Shown piece by piece: positions 19,312 to 28,858 of a DNA stretch of 64,000 nt. Every line of letters begins with the position of its first letter. Within the stretch, counting starts at the first letter, position 1. Origin of the DNA: Micromonospora sp. ALFpr18c. GTDB taxonomy: Bacteria > Actinomycetota > Actinomycetes > Mycobacteriales > Micromonosporaceae. The translations under genes were made by a program, and so were the position numbers. Where the stretch lies: the NCBI RefSeq assembly GCF_008868155.1, contig NZ_WBKR01000006.1:16094-80093 (forward strand), read 5' to 3'. Under the pieces are notes generated by a model. It ran no database searches, was not told the DNA's origin, and saw only the letters and a program-made list of their open reading frames with translations.

Positions 19312-21522
19312 ATGACCCTGATCAGCTTCGTGGTGCCGGCCTTCCGGGTGCAGGGGTACCTGCGTGAGTGCCTGGACTCCATCCTCGGTCAGCCGATGAC
19401 CGACGTTGAGGTGATCGCCGTCGACGACTGCTCGCCGGACGCGAGCGGCGAGATCATCGACGAGTACGCGGCCCGTGACCGGCGGGTCCGCTCGGTCCGG
19501 CTGCCGGAGAACGTCGGCCTCGGTCCGGCCCGCAACGTCGGGCTGGATCGGGCCGTCGGCGAGTACGTCTGGTTCCTCGACGGCGACGACTGGCTGGCGC
19601 CGGAGTGTCTGCCGGCGGTCGCCGAGCGGCTGCGCGCCACCAGCCCGGACGTTCTGCTGGTCGATCACGTCCGGACGCACTGGAACGACACCGTCACCCG
19701 CAGCGCGATGGCCGAGGTGTTCCCGGAGTCGCCCGGCGCGGCCACCTTCGGGCTGCGGGAGCGGCCCGAGGCGATGCGGCTGCTGCACACGGCCTGGAAT
19801 CGGCTGGTCCGCCGACAGTTCCTCGTCGAGCTGGGGTTGCGCTTCGCGCCGGGCTGGTACGAGGACGTCTCCTTCAGCTACCCGGTGCTGATGGCGGCGC
19901 GACGGATCGGCGTACTCGATCAGGTCTGTGTCAACTACCGGCAGCGCCGCGCCGGCGCGATCACCCGGACCCGCGGCGACCGGCACTTCGAGGTGTTTCC
20001 GCAGTGGCATCGGGTGTTCCACCTGATGGATGAGTGGGGGCCGGCGACGGACGCCCTGCGGCCGGCGGTCTTCGAGCGGATGATCTGGCACTACCTGACC
20101 GTGCTCGGCAACGGCCAGCGCATCGCGCCGGAGCTGCGGCCGGCGTTCTTCGCGCAGATCACCGCCGACTACGCGCGCTGGCTGCCGGCCGGCGGCTACC
20201 CGGTGCCGGACGGGGTGGAGGGGGTCAAGCACCGGCTCGTCGCCACCGGCCGGTGGCGGACGTTCAGCGCGTTGCGGGCCGCCAGCCGGGCCCGCGACAC
20301 GGCCCGCCGGCAGGCCCGCACCGCGCGACGGCGGGTCGGTCCGGTGGCCCGGCGCGGTGCCCGACTGACCCGCGACGGCCTGCTGCGCGAGTACTACCGG
20401 GCGGAGCTGCGCCGGCCGGTGGACCCGACGCTCGCGGTGTACGCGGCCTACTGGTTTCGGGGGTACTCCTGCAATCCGGCGGCGATCTACGAGGTGGCCC
20501 GCCGGCTGGCCCCCGGCGTCCGGGGTGTGTGGATCGTGCGCCGCGACCGGGTGGACGAGGTGCCGGCGGGGGTGGAGTACGTGGTCGCCGGCACCCCGGC
20601 CTACTACCGGGCGTTGGCCCGCGCCCGCTGGCTGATCAACAACGTGAACTACCCGGACTTCGTCCGCAAGCGGCCGGAGCAGGTGCACGTGCAGACCCAC
20701 CACGGCACGCCGGTGAAGGTGATGGGGCTCGACCAGCAGCGCTACCCGATCGGTGCGGGCCGGATGGATTTCGCCGGGCTGTTGCGCCGGGTGGACCGGT
20801 GGGACTACAGCGTCAGCTCGAACAGCTTCTCCACCCAGATGTGGGACCGGGCGTACCCGGCCACCTACACCACTCTGGAGGTGGGCTACCCGCGCAACGA
20901 CCGGCTGGTCACCGCCGGGGCGGACGAGGTGCGCCGGCTGCGCGCCGAGTTCGGCTTCGCCCCCGACGAGCAGGTGGTGCTGTACGCCCCGACGCACCGC
21001 GAGCACCTGCCCGGCTATCGGCCGCCGTTCGATCCGGACCGGCTCGTCGAGGCGCTGGGGGAGTCGGGCCGCCTGCTGATGCGCAGCCACTACTTCCACG
21101 ACCGGGATTGCCGTCCCGGCCGGCCGGTGGACCGCGAACGGGTCCGCGACGTCAGCGGCCACCAGCGGGTGGAGGATCTCTACCTGGTCGCCGACGTGCT
21201 GATCACCGACTACTCCTCGGCGATGTTCGACTATGCGGTGCTGGATCGGCCGATCGTGCTCTACACCCCGGACTGGGAGGCGTACCGGCTGGCCCGCGGT
21301 GTCTACTTCGACGTGACGGCGGAACCGCCGGGCGCGGTGGTCACCACGTTCGCCGATCTGCTCGACCTGTTCCGTACCGACGCGGTGCGCTCGGATGCGG
21401 CGGCCAAGGCCCGTGCGCACTTCCGGGGCCGATTCTGCACTCTGGACGATGGGCGTGCGGCGGAGCGGGTGGTGCGCCGGGTGTTCCTGGGTGAGCCGGC
21501 CGAGTGGAGGTTGCTCTGCTGA
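19312..21522 (+). CDS. GT2 glycosyltransferase fused to TagF-like glycerophosphotransferase
   Basis: This 736-residue protein joins two polymer-building modules. Residues 1-230 are a GT-A family 2 glycosyltransferase with VVPAFRVQGYLRECLDSIL, VDDCSPDASGE and the metal-binding DGDDW at 90-94. After an Arg-rich linker, residues about 355-730 are a CDP-glycerol:polyglycerophosphate glycerophosphotransferase (TagF) domain with the catalytic HHGTP at 463-467 and TDYSSAMFDYAVLDRP beginning near 632. Such fusions make glycerol-phosphate-containing wall polymers on the cytosolic face before ABC export. It is the last gene of the surface-polymer operon. Whether the product is a teichoic acid is inferred from TagF similarity. 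Confidence 0.9.
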   Translation: MTLISFVVPAFRVQGYLRECLDSILGQPMTDVEVIAVDDCSPDASGEIIDEYAARDRRVRSVRLPENVGLGPARNVGLDRAVGEYVWFLDGDDWLAPECLPAVAERLRATSPDVLLVDHVRTHWNDTVTRSAMAEVFPESPGAATFGLRERPEAMRLLHTAWNRLVRRQFLVELGLRFAPGWYEDVSFSYPVLMAARRIGVLDQVCVNYRQRRAGAITRTRGDRHFEVFPQWHRVFHLMDEWGPATDALRPAVFERMIWHYLTVLGNGQRIAPELRPAFFAQITADYARWLPAGGYPVPDGVEGVKHRLVATGRWRTFSALRAASRARDTARRQARTARRRVGPVARRGARLTRDGLLREYYRAELRRPVDPTLAVYAAYWFRGYSCNPAAIYEVARRLAPGVRGVWIVRRDRVDEVPAGVEYVVAGTPAYYRALARARWLINNVNYPDFVRKRPEQVHVQTHHGTPVKVMGLDQQRYPIGAGRMDFAGLLRRVDRWDYSVSSNSFSTQMWDRAYPATYTTLEVGYPRNDRLVTAGADEVRRLRAEFGFAPDEQVVLYAPTHREHLPGYRPPFDPDRLVEALGESGRLLMRSHYFHDRDCRPGRPVDRERVRDVSGHQRVEDLYLVADVLITDYSSAMFDYAVLDRPIVLYTPDWEAYRLARGVYFDVTAEPPGAVVTTFADLLDLFRTDAVRSDAAAKARAHFRGRFCTLDDGRAAERVVRRVFLGEPAEWRLLC

Positions 21523-21617
21523 TCGCGACGTGCCGCGTCCTGTCGCGTAATGGCAGCGTCACAGGGGGAACATGAGACGTTTACCCGATGTGCTGATTCG
21601 ATGATCCTGGCCACAGT

Positions 21618-21639
21618 CTTGTGGGGTTCGGCCGACAAG
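21618..21639 (+). promoter_or_regulatory. Leader hairpin in front of msiK-like gene
   Basis: CTTGT/ACAAG arms (21618-21622 with 21635-21639), extended by two GC pairs, form a hairpin directly upstream of the GGGGGAGG ribosome site at 21642-21649. A published actinobacterial msiK RNA motif sits in front of such genes, but I cannot confirm that this matches it. Confidence 0.3.
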
Positions 21640-21654
21640 CTGGGGGAGGTGACG

Positions 21655-22953
21655 GTGAGCACCGTCGCGCTCAAGGACGTAAGCAAGATCTTCAAGGACG
21701 GCACGCTGGCCGTCGACAGCATCAACCTGGATGTCAACGACGGCGAGTTCATGGTGCTGCTCGGCCCGTCCGGCTGTGGGAAGTCCACGGTGCTGCGGAT
21801 GATCGCCGGCCTGGAGGATCCGACCCAGGGTGCGGTCCTGCTCGACGGGGAACTCGCCAACGACCTGCCCCCACGGGACCGGAAGATCGCCATGGTCTTC
21901 CAGGACTTCGCGCTCTACCCGCACATGACCGTCGGCGACAACATCGCGTTCCCTCTGCGGCTGTCCGGCGTCGAGCCGGTGCCACGCGGTGAGCGGGTCA
22001 CCGACGTCGCCAGCGCGCTGGGCATCGGCGACGTGCTGGCCCGCAAGCCGGGGCAGCTCTCCGGTGGGCAGCGGCAGCGGGTCGCGATGGGTCGGGCCAT
22101 CGTCCGCCGGCCCGGCCTGTTCCTGATGGACGAACCGCTGTCCAACCTGGACAGCGGCCTGCGCGCCGAGCTGCGCGCGGAGATCTCCGGCCTCACCCGG
22201 GAACTCGGCGTCACCACCGTCTACGTCACCCACGACCAGGCCGAGGCGCTCACCATGGCCGACCGGGTCGCCATCATGCGCCGCGGCGTGCTCCAGGACG
22301 TGGGCACACCAACCCAGGTGTACGGGCGGCCGGCGACGCTCTACGTGGCCGCGTTCCTGGGCAGCCCGCGGATGAACCTGCTGGAGGCGTCGGTCTACGT
22401 CCACCTCGACCGGTACGTCACGCTCAACCTCGGCGAGCAGTCCCTCTACCTGCCCTGGAACGACATCCGGAGCCGGGCGGTGGCGCACTACCACGGCGAG
22501 CGGATCGTCGTCGGCATGCGCGCCGAGGCGCTCACCCCGGTCTCCCCGGACAGCGCCGGCGACGTGCTGCACGGCCGGATCCGCTACCTGGAGCACCACG
22601 GGCACGAGTCGCTCGCGTTCCTCGACATCGGGGCCACGGCGATCATGGTCGACGAGATGGGTGCTCCGTTGGACCCGCCGCCGGTGGGTCAGCGGGGCCT
22701 GCGCCGGTTCGGCTCGGTGATGCAGCGGCTCACCGGTAAGCCGGTCGAGCCGGTCGAGGCGCCGACCGGCGGCAACCGGACGAGCGTTCTGCCCGACCCG
22801 GGCCGGCACCACCGGCGCCCCGCGGAGCTGGCGGTGCGGTTGGCGCCGTACCCGGCGGTCACCGCCGGTCACCAGCTCGCGGTCTCGGTGCGGATGGACG
22901 CGCTGCACTTCTTCGACGAGCGCGGAGCGCGGATCGACGTCGGCTGGCGCTGA
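21655..22953 (+). CDS. ABC transporter ATPase, MsiK/UgpC/MalK type
   Basis: This 432-residue ATPase energises carbohydrate ABC importers. It has Walker A LLGPSGCGKST, the Q-loop VFQDFALYPHM, signature LSGGQRQRVAMGRAI, Walker B LFLMDEPLSNLD and the switch His in VYVTHDQAEALTMADR. The C-terminal half is the OB-fold regulatory domain typical of MalK proteins, with an inserted Pro/His-rich segment (PTGGNRTSVLP, HHRRPAEL). It is orphaned, with no permease or binding protein beside it, as expected for shared multi-sugar ATPases such as MsiK. The GTG at 21655 has GGGGGAGG 5 bases upstream; the open frame further upstream is unsupported. Confidence 0.9.
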   Translation: MSTVALKDVSKIFKDGTLAVDSINLDVNDGEFMVLLGPSGCGKSTVLRMIAGLEDPTQGAVLLDGELANDLPPRDRKIAMVFQDFALYPHMTVGDNIAFPLRLSGVEPVPRGERVTDVASALGIGDVLARKPGQLSGGQRQRVAMGRAIVRRPGLFLMDEPLSNLDSGLRAELRAEISGLTRELGVTTVYVTHDQAEALTMADRVAIMRRGVLQDVGTPTQVYGRPATLYVAAFLGSPRMNLLEASVYVHLDRYVTLNLGEQSLYLPWNDIRSRAVAHYHGERIVVGMRAEALTPVSPDSAGDVLHGRIRYLEHHGHESLAFLDIGATAIMVDEMGAPLDPPPVGQRGLRRFGSVMQRLTGKPVEPVEAPTGGNRTSVLPDPGRHHRRPAELAVRLAPYPAVTAGHQLAVSVRMDALHFFDERGARIDVGWR

Positions 22954-23047
22954 CGATTCGCCGCGACGGGGTGGCGGCGGCATCGACCGGTGTCCTACCG
23001 TCTGCGCACCCAGTCCACTGTGAGACTCCACCGAGAGGGGTGCACCC

Positions 23048-24058
23048 GTGTCGGGTGACCGTCCCAGCCCGCTCGTCATCGAGCGCATCCTGCGTGACCG
23101 CCAGGGCATCTGGCAGCAGATCGTCGCCGAAGGTGACCTGAACGCGTTGACCGGGCGGATGCTGGCCAGCTCCGCCATCGCGCTCGGCTGCTACGGGGCG
23201 GTGCTGGGCGCGTTCCACAGCCCGTTGATGGCGCTGACCTCCGCGCTCAAGCTGCCACTGCTGTTCCTGGTCACGTTGGCCATCTGCCTGCCCACGCTCT
23301 ACCTGTTCAACCTGGTCTTCGGAGCTCGGCTCTCGGTACGCCAGTCGCTGGCGCTGGTGATGGTGGCCATCACGGTCACCTCGATGCTCGCGGTGGCGTT
23401 CGCCCCGATCAGCCTCTTCTTCCTGATCACCGCCCCCGACTACGGGTTCTTCAAGCTCCTCAACGTGGCGATCCTGACCCTGTCGGCGCTGGTCGGGCTG
23501 CGCTTCCTGACCGGCGGGATGCAGGTGCTCAACGACCACGGCCTGCTCGCCCCGGAGGCCGCCACCGCGCAGGTCAACCCACAGGCCACCGTGTCGGCAC
23601 CGGCGCAGGTCGCCGCACCGGCTGCCGTGCCCGCGGGCTCGGTGCCGGCCGAGGCGCCGGCGACCGGCGCGAGTGCCGAACCGGTCGCCGTGCCGGCCGG
23701 CGCGGCAGCGGCCGGGTCGACCTCGAACGGCGCCACCACCGCCGCGCCGGCGCAGGTTCCCGCGCAGTGGGTCGGGCAGCCGGCGGGCGCCTCGTTCCCG
23801 TCCGGCATGGTGGCGCCCGGCTTCCCGCCGGCGCAGCGCCCATGGGGCAGCCCGCCGGTGCGGCGCGGCGAGCCGACGCAACGACCGGCCAGCATGACCC
23901 TGCTCTACATCTGGATCCTGCTCTTCGGCTTCGTCGGCACCCAGTTGGCGTGGACGCTGCGGCCGTTCTTCGGCGACCCGGGCCAGGATTTCGCCCTCTT
24001 CCGCAGCATCGACGGCAACTTCTACGCAGAGATCCTGCGGACGATCGCCAACCTCTGA
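23048..24058 (+). CDS. Multi-pass membrane protein with Ala/Pro-rich cytosolic loop
   Basis: The 336-residue product begins with a hydrophilic helix (SPLVIERILRDRQGIWQQIVAEGD), followed by four membrane helices between about 38 and 165, a low-complexity Ala/Pro/Val linker of about 110 residues, and a fifth membrane helix (LLYIWILLFGFVGTQLAWTL) before a short tail ending in a RSIDGNFYAEILRTIANL helix. Similar actinomycete proteins carry various weak annotations but no proven role. The GTG at 23048 is preceded by GAGAGGGG. I cannot assign a function. Confidence 0.8.
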   Translation: MSGDRPSPLVIERILRDRQGIWQQIVAEGDLNALTGRMLASSAIALGCYGAVLGAFHSPLMALTSALKLPLLFLVTLAICLPTLYLFNLVFGARLSVRQSLALVMVAITVTSMLAVAFAPISLFFLITAPDYGFFKLLNVAILTLSALVGLRFLTGGMQVLNDHGLLAPEAATAQVNPQATVSAPAQVAAPAAVPAGSVPAEAPATGASAEPVAVPAGAAAAGSTSNGATTAAPAQVPAQWVGQPAGASFPSGMVAPGFPPAQRPWGSPPVRRGEPTQRPASMTLLYIWILLFGFVGTQLAWTLRPFFGDPGQDFALFRSIDGNFYAEILRTIANL

Positions 24059-24067
24059 GCCTCCCCG

Positions 24068-24092
24068 CCCCGCCCCTGACCTGGGGGCGGGG
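24068..24092 (+). terminator. Terminator after the membrane protein gene
   Basis: A 9-bp GC stem CCCCGCCCC / GGGGCGGGG with a 7-base loop begins 9 bases after the stop codon. Confidence 0.8.
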
Positions 24093-24128
24093 CTTGCCGG
24101 GGATGTTACCGGCGAGTAGCGTCGGGGC

Positions 24129-24593
24129 ATGTCAGTCGACTCACGCCAGGTGGCGGCCGGGATGCTCGAAGCCGTGCCGTTCGCTCGTACGCTCGGCTTC
24201 GAGTTCGTCGAGGTCGCCCCGGAGGCCGACGGCGGGGTGCGGGCGGTCGTCCGGTTGCCCGACACGCCGGCCACCCACAACCACGTCGGCGGTCCGCACG
24301 CCGGTGCGATGTTCACCCTCGGTGAGACGGCCACCGGCGCGGTCGTCCTGGCCGCCTTCGGCCATCTCCTCGACCGGGTCACCCCGCTCGCCGTGCGCGC
24401 CGAGATCGCGTACCGCAAGTTGGCCCTGGGGCCGGTGCTGGCCACGGCCCGGCTCTCCCGGCCGCCGGCCGAGGTGATCGCCGAGCTGGACGCCGGGCGG
24501 CGTCCCGAGTTCGCGGTGCCGGTGGTGATCGCCACCGAGGATGGCAGGCCCACCTCGGAGATGACCGTGATCTGGACGCTGCGGCCCAACTGA
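24129..24593 (+). CDS. Hotdog-fold thioesterase-like protein (DUF4442)
   Basis: The 154-residue protein shows the hotdog pattern of PaaI/DUF4442 proteins: a long N-terminal helix, GVRAVVRLPDTPATHNHVGGPHAGAMFTLGE with the HVGG-x-HAGA turn that caps the active site, then beta strands ending in EMTVIWTLRP. It probably hydrolyses an acyl-CoA or acyl-carrier thioester, by family. It is short and soluble. The ATG at 24129 is the only plausible start. Neighbours give no clue to the substrate. Confidence 0.82.
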   Translation: MSVDSRQVAAGMLEAVPFARTLGFEFVEVAPEADGGVRAVVRLPDTPATHNHVGGPHAGAMFTLGETATGAVVLAAFGHLLDRVTPLAVRAEIAYRKLALGPVLATARLSRPPAEVIAELDAGRRPEFAVPVVIATEDGRPTSEMTVIWTLRPN

Positions 24594-24653
24594 GCCGCGT
24601 CGAGGGCGGCGGAAACGGGTTTGCGGGACCGGCCGGGTGGTTAGATTCGTACC

Positions 24654-25439
24654 GTGCTGGGCCTACCTGCTCATGTGACCGCCTGTCTCTTCGATCTGGA
24701 CGGTGTGCTGACGCAGACCGCCCTGGTGCACAACGCCGCTTGGACGCAGACCTTCGACGAGTTCCTGCGGCAGCGCGCCTCCGCCACCGGCGAGCCCTTC
24801 CAGCCGTTCGACCCCGGCCCGGACTACAACCGCTACGTCGACGGCCGGCCCCGGGCCGACGGCGTCCGAGCGTTCCTCGCCTCCCGCGGGATCGTGCTGC
24901 CCGAGGGCAGTCCCGACGACCCGCCGACCGCCGACACGGTCAACGGTGTGGGCAACCGCAAGAACGTCCTGCTGCTGGACCGGCTGCGCAGCTCCGGTGT
25001 GGACGTCTACCCGGGTTCGGTGCGCTACCTGCAGGCGGCGGCCGCCGCCGGGCTGCGCCGAGCCGTGGTGACCGCGAGCGCCAACGGGCGTGAGGTGGTC
25101 GCCGCCGCCGGGCTGGAGCCACTGCTCGAAGCGCGGGTCGACGGGCTGGTGGCCCGGGCCCAGGGGCTGCGCGGCAAACCGCAACCCGACAGCTTCCTGG
25201 CCGGGGCCAGGCTGCTCGGTGTCGACCCGACGCGGGCCGCCGTCTTCGAGGACGCGCTGTCCGGCGTGGCCGCCGGCCGGGCCGGCGGCTTCGGTTACGT
25301 GGTGGGCGTCGACCGGGTCGGCCAGGCCGACGAACTGCTCGCCCACGGTGCCGACATCGTGGTCACGGACCTCGCCGACCTGCTCGACGCCGCCGACCCA
25401 CCGGCGCCACGCCCGGCCGGACAGCGGGGCACCGCGTGA
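24654..25439 (+). CDS. pgmB: Beta-phosphoglucomutase family HAD hydrolase
   Basis: This 261-residue HAD enzyme has FDLDGVLT with the nucleophile Asp14 and Asp16, a cap domain with the substrate-binding [12 protein letters not shown] and NRKN region, [11 protein letters not shown] (motif II), GKPQPDSFL (motif III Lys) and [12 protein letters not shown] (motif IV). Together with the overlapping GH65 gene it forms the standard disaccharide phosphorolysis pair: the phosphorylase releases beta-glucose 1-phosphate and this mutase makes glucose 6-phosphate. Mycobacterium tuberculosis Rv3400/Rv3401 is organised the same way. The GTG at 24654 is used. Confidence 0.9.
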   Translation: MLGLPAHVTACLFDLDGVLTQTALVHNAAWTQTFDEFLRQRASATGEPFQPFDPGPDYNRYVDGRPRADGVRAFLASRGIVLPEGSPDDPPTADTVNGVGNRKNVLLLDRLRSSGVDVYPGSVRYLQAAAAAGLRRAVVTASANGREVVAAAGLEPLLEARVDGLVARAQGLRGKPQPDSFLAGARLLGVDPTRAAVFEDALSGVAAGRAGGFGYVVGVDRVGQADELLAHGADIVVTDLADLLDAADPPAPRPAGQRGTA

Positions 25440-27808
25440 TCCGGGAACGGGCCTACCCCGTCGAACCGTGGCACGTCCGGGAGACCCGGCTAGACATGGA
25501 CGTGCTGGCCCAGTCCGAGTCGGTCTTCGCGCTCTCCAACGGGCACGTGGGGCTGCGCGGCAACCTCGACGAGGGCGAGCCGCACGGCCTGCCCGGCACC
25601 TACCTCAACTCGTTCTACGAGCTGCGCCCCCTGCCGTACGCGGAGGCCGGCTACGGCTTCCCCGAGTCCGGGCAGACCATCGTCAACGTCACCAACGGCA
25701 AGCTGATCAGGCTGCTCGTCGACGACGAACCCCTCGACGTGCGCTACGGCGAGCTGATCGCCCACGAGCGGATCCTCGACATGCGGGCCGGCACCCTGCA
25801 CCGCGAGCTGCACTGGCGGTCACCGGCCGGCCGGGAGGTCAAGGTCCGCAGCACCCGGCTGGTGTCGTTCACGCAGCGCTCGGTCGCCGCCATCAGTTAC
25901 GAGGTGGAGGCGGTCGACGGCCCGCTGCGGCTGATCGTGCAATCCGAGTTGGTGGCCAACGAGTCGCTGCCGGCGCAGAGCAAGGACCCCCGGGTCGCGG
26001 CCGTCCTGGAATCCCCGTTGCAGGCCGAGGAGGAGCTGACCACCCCGGACGGCGGGCAGCTGATCCACCGCACCAAGGTGTCCGGGCTGCGGGTCGCCGC
26101 CGCGATGGAACACGAGGTGCACGGCCCCGAGCACACCACCATCGAGTCCGAGGGGTACCAGGACTGGGTCCGCACCACGGTCGGCTGCGTCCTCAAACCC
26201 GGCGAGAAGCTGCGGGTGGTCAAGTACCTGACGTACGGCTGGTCGAGCCGACGGTCGCTGCCCGCCCTGCGCGACCAGGTCGGCGCGGCGCTGGCCGCGG
26301 CCAAGCTGGACGGTTGGGAGGGGCTCTGCCGGGAGCAGCGCGGCTACCTCGACGAGTTCTGGGACGCGGCCGACGTACGGGTCGAGGGTGATCCGGAGGT
26401 GCAGCAGGCCGTCCGGTTCGGTCTCTTCCACGTGCTCCAGGCCGGCTCCCGCGCCGAGCGGCGGCCCATCTCGGCGAAGGGGCTCACCGGCCCCGGGTAC
26501 GACGGGCACGCCTTCTGGGACACCGAGATGTTCGTCCTGCCGGTGCTCACGTACACCCAGCCGAGCGCGGTGCGCAACGCGTTGCACTGGCGGCACAGCA
26601 CGCTGGACAGCGCCCGGGAGCGGGCCGAGACGCTGAACCTGAAAGGCGCCGCCTTCCCCTGGCGGACCATCGGGGGTCCGGAGTCCTCCGGCTACTGGCC
26701 GGCCGGCACGGCGGCCTTCCACATCGCCGCCGACATCGCCGACGCGCTGCGCCGGTACGTCCTGGTCACCGGGGACACCGCACTGGAGCGGGAGATCGGG
26801 CTGGAGCTGCTGGTCGAGACCGCCCGGTTGTGGCGTTCGCTCGGGCACCACGACCGGCACGGGCAGTTCCACATCGACGGGGTGACCGGCCCGGACGAGT
26901 ACACCGCCGTGAAGAACGACAACGTCTACACCAACCTGATGGCGCAGCGGAACCTGCTCTCCGCCGCCGACGTGGTCATGCGCTACCGGGACGACGCCGC
27001 CCACCTCGGGGTCACCGACGAGGAGGCGGCGAGCTGGCGGGACGCGGCCAGCTCCATGCACGTCCCCTACGACGACGAGATCGGCGTCCACCAGCAGGTG
27101 GAGGGGTTCACCCGGCTCGAGGAGTGGGACTTCGCGCACACATCGGCGGAGAAGTACCCGCTGCTGCTGCACTACCCGTACTTCGACCTGTACCGCAAGC
27201 AGGTGGTCAAGCAGGCCGACCTGGTGCTGGCCATGCACTGGCGGGGGGACGCGTTCACCCCCGAGGAGAAGGTCCGCAACTTCCTCTACTACGAGCGGCG
27301 CACCGTGCGGGACTCGTCGCTGTCGGCCTGCACTCAGTCCGTGCTCGCCGCCGAGGTGGGCCATCCCGAACTGGCGCACATCTATCTGCGCGAGGCCGCG
27401 CTGATGGACCTGCACGACCTCAACGAGAACACCCGCGACGGCGTGCACATGGCCTCGCTGGCCGGCGCATGGATCGCCCTGGTCGGCGGCCTCGGTGGCC
27501 TGCGCGACCACGACGGCCGGCTGTCGTTCGCGCCCCGGCTGTCCAGTCGCCTGAGTCGGCTGGAGTTCTCGCTCCAGTGGCGTGGCCTGGCGCTGCGGGT
27601 GGACGTCCGGCCACACCAGACGACGTACTCGCTGCGGCACGGTGGGCCGGACGACGTGATCGAGCTGCGTCACCACGACCAGGATCTGCGGGTCACCTGC
27701 GACGAGCCGGTGACCGTACCGGTGCCGCCCGCCGAGCCGTCCGGACCGCGGCCGGAGCAACCGCCGGGCCGGTCGCCGCTGCTGCGGCTGCCCGAGCACC
27801 AGCAGTAA
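25436..27808 (+). CDS. Glycoside hydrolase family 65 disaccharide phosphorylase
   Basis: This 790-residue cytosolic enzyme has the GH65 architecture: an N-terminal beta-sandwich ([28 protein letters not shown]), a linker, the (alpha/alpha)6 barrel and a small C-terminal beta domain. The general acid is Glu488 in [10 protein letters not shown], and [11 protein letters not shown] carries the phosphate/substrate loop. By family it phosphorolyses trehalose, maltose, kojibiose or a related alpha-glucoside. The overlapping GTGA with the pgmB-like gene supports a beta-glucose-1-phosphate product. The Pro-rich tail after about 760 is not conserved. Exact specificity cannot be read from sequence. Confidence 0.9.
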   Translation: MIRERAYPVEPWHVRETRLDMDVLAQSESVFALSNGHVGLRGNLDEGEPHGLPGTYLNSFYELRPLPYAEAGYGFPESGQTIVNVTNGKLIRLLVDDEPLDVRYGELIAHERILDMRAGTLHRELHWRSPAGREVKVRSTRLVSFTQRSVAAISYEVEAVDGPLRLIVQSELVANESLPAQSKDPRVAAVLESPLQAEEELTTPDGGQLIHRTKVSGLRVAAAMEHEVHGPEHTTIESEGYQDWVRTTVGCVLKPGEKLRVVKYLTYGWSSRRSLPALRDQVGAALAAAKLDGWEGLCREQRGYLDEFWDAADVRVEGDPEVQQAVRFGLFHVLQAGSRAERRPISAKGLTGPGYDGHAFWDTEMFVLPVLTYTQPSAVRNALHWRHSTLDSARERAETLNLKGAAFPWRTIGGPESSGYWPAGTAAFHIAADIADALRRYVLVTGDTALEREIGLELLVETARLWRSLGHHDRHGQFHIDGVTGPDEYTAVKNDNVYTNLMAQRNLLSAADVVMRYRDDAAHLGVTDEEAASWRDAASSMHVPYDDEIGVHQQVEGFTRLEEWDFAHTSAEKYPLLLHYPYFDLYRKQVVKQADLVLAMHWRGDAFTPEEKVRNFLYYERRTVRDSSLSACTQSVLAAEVGHPELAHIYLREAALMDLHDLNENTRDGVHMASLAGAWIALVGGLGGLRDHDGRLSFAPRLSSRLSRLEFSLQWRGLALRVDVRPHQTTYSLRHGGPDDVIELRHHDQDLRVTCDEPVTVPVPPAEPSGPRPEQPPGRSPLLRLPEHQQ

Positions 27809-27840
27809 CGGCCGGGGCGGGAAGGATCCCGCCCCGGCCG
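27809..27840. terminator. Bidirectional terminator after GH65 gene
   Basis: A 14-bp perfect stem with a 4-base loop begins at the base after the GH65 stop codon and lies 14 bases from the stop of the convergent small gene. Confidence 0.85.
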
Positions 27841-27853
27841 TCGCACCGCTGGG

Positions 27854-28033
27854 TCAGATGGGCTCGCCGGTGGACGGGCGCCCGATCGCGTCCCGGGGCG
27901 CCATCGCCTTCGGGTCGTCGGGCAGGCGGGCCGAGGCGGCCTGGTCCCCGAAGTCTTGATTGCGCTCGGCGTCCTGTTCCCGCCGGTCCCGTTCGGTCAT
28001 CTGCTGCTGCCGGGATATCTGCTGCTTGGCCAT
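27854..28033 (-). CDS. Small charged hypothetical protein
   Basis: The 59-residue product is highly hydrophilic: an N-terminal Gln/Arg-rich helix (AKQQISRQQQMTERDRREQD) followed by a disordered stretch ending in RPSTGEPI. It has no Cys, no membrane segment and no known domain. The ATG at 28033 is preceded by GAGGA about 7 bases upstream, and the reading frame has actinomycete codon use. It is divergent from the dienelactone-hydrolase-like gene. Too short for confident family assignment. Confidence 0.6.
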   Translation of the reverse strand: MAKQQISRQQQMTERDRREQDAERNQDFGDQAASARLPDDPKAMAPRDAIGRPSTGEPI

Positions 28034-28204
28034 GGCGATCCTCGCGATCCGTCGGGGCGCGGTTGCGCCGACACGGTCTGCGGTCGCTCGTCGCGTACCC
28101 GACGCCCCGGCGCACAAACGCGGCCGTACGGTGCCGCCGGCCGCGTGCGTGCCGTGCGGCGGGCCGGGTACCCGGACCGCAGGCGACCACGCGGAGGTGG
28201 GGGC

Positions 28205-28858
28205 ATGGACGTGCGGCGCAGCACGGTGACGATTCCGGTGGGGGACGTTCAACTCCCCGCCGACCTGACGATGCCCGCCCAACCGGTCGGCGTGGTGCTG
28301 TTCGCGCACGGCAGCGGTAGTTCCCGGCACAGCCCGCGCAACGTGGAGGTGGCCGGGACGCTGAACGACCGAGGGCTCGGCACGGTGCTGGTGGATCTGC
28401 TGAGCCCGGCGGAGGACGAGGTGGACGCGCGCACCGCCGAGCTGCGCTTCGACATCGGGCTGTTGGCGAACCGGCTCGCCGGCATCGTCGACTGGCTGGC
28501 GGTCGAGCGGCCCGCTGGTGACGTACCCATCGGCCTGTTCGGCGCCAGCACGGGTGCCGCCGCCGCCCTGGTCGCGGCGTCGTCCCGCGCCGACCGGGTG
28601 GGTGCCGTGGTCAGCCGGGGCGGCCGGCCGGACCTCGCCGGCGCCGCGCTGACCCAGGTGCGTACGCCGACGCTGCTGCTGGTCGGCGGCCTGGACGAGG
28701 AGGTGCTCGCGCTGAACGAGCAAGCGTCGGCCGAGCTGGGCGACGTCGGTGAGCTGCGGGTCGTCCCCGGTGCCACCCACCTCTTCGAGGAGCCCGGCAC
28801 CCTCGACCGGGTCGCCGAGTTCGCCGGCGCCTGGTTCACCACCCACCTCAGCCGGTGA
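28205..28858 (+). CDS. Dienelactone hydrolase-like alpha/beta hydrolase
   Basis: This 217-residue protein has an alpha/beta-hydrolase core: FAHGSGSSRHSPRN (oxyanion strand-turn), the nucleophile elbow GLFGASTGAAAAL with Ser in GAST-G, LLVGGLDEEVL with the acidic residue and GATHLFEEPG with the catalytic His. The family includes dienelactone hydrolases and uncharacterised phosphoribosyltransferase-linked hydrolases. The ATG at 28205 is preceded by GGAGGTGGGGG. Its 3' end overlaps the convergent AI-2E gene by 11 bases. Confidence 0.87.
   Translation: MDVRRSTVTIPVGDVQLPADLTMPAQPVGVVLFAHGSGSSRHSPRNVEVAGTLNDRGLGTVLVDLLSPAEDEVDARTAELRFDIGLLANRLAGIVDWLAVERPAGDVPIGLFGASTGAAAALVAASSRADRVGAVVSRGGRPDLAGAALTQVRTPTLLLVGGLDEEVLALNEQASAELGDVGELRVVPGATHLFEEPGTLDRVAEFAGAWFTTHLSR

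Noticed and set aside
17347..21420. Very long antisense reading frame (1357 codons) on the minus strand
   Set aside because: It lies opposite the two fusion enzymes, is full of His/Arg/Gly/Gln with no fold, has no ribosome site, and is an expected by-product of high third-position GC.
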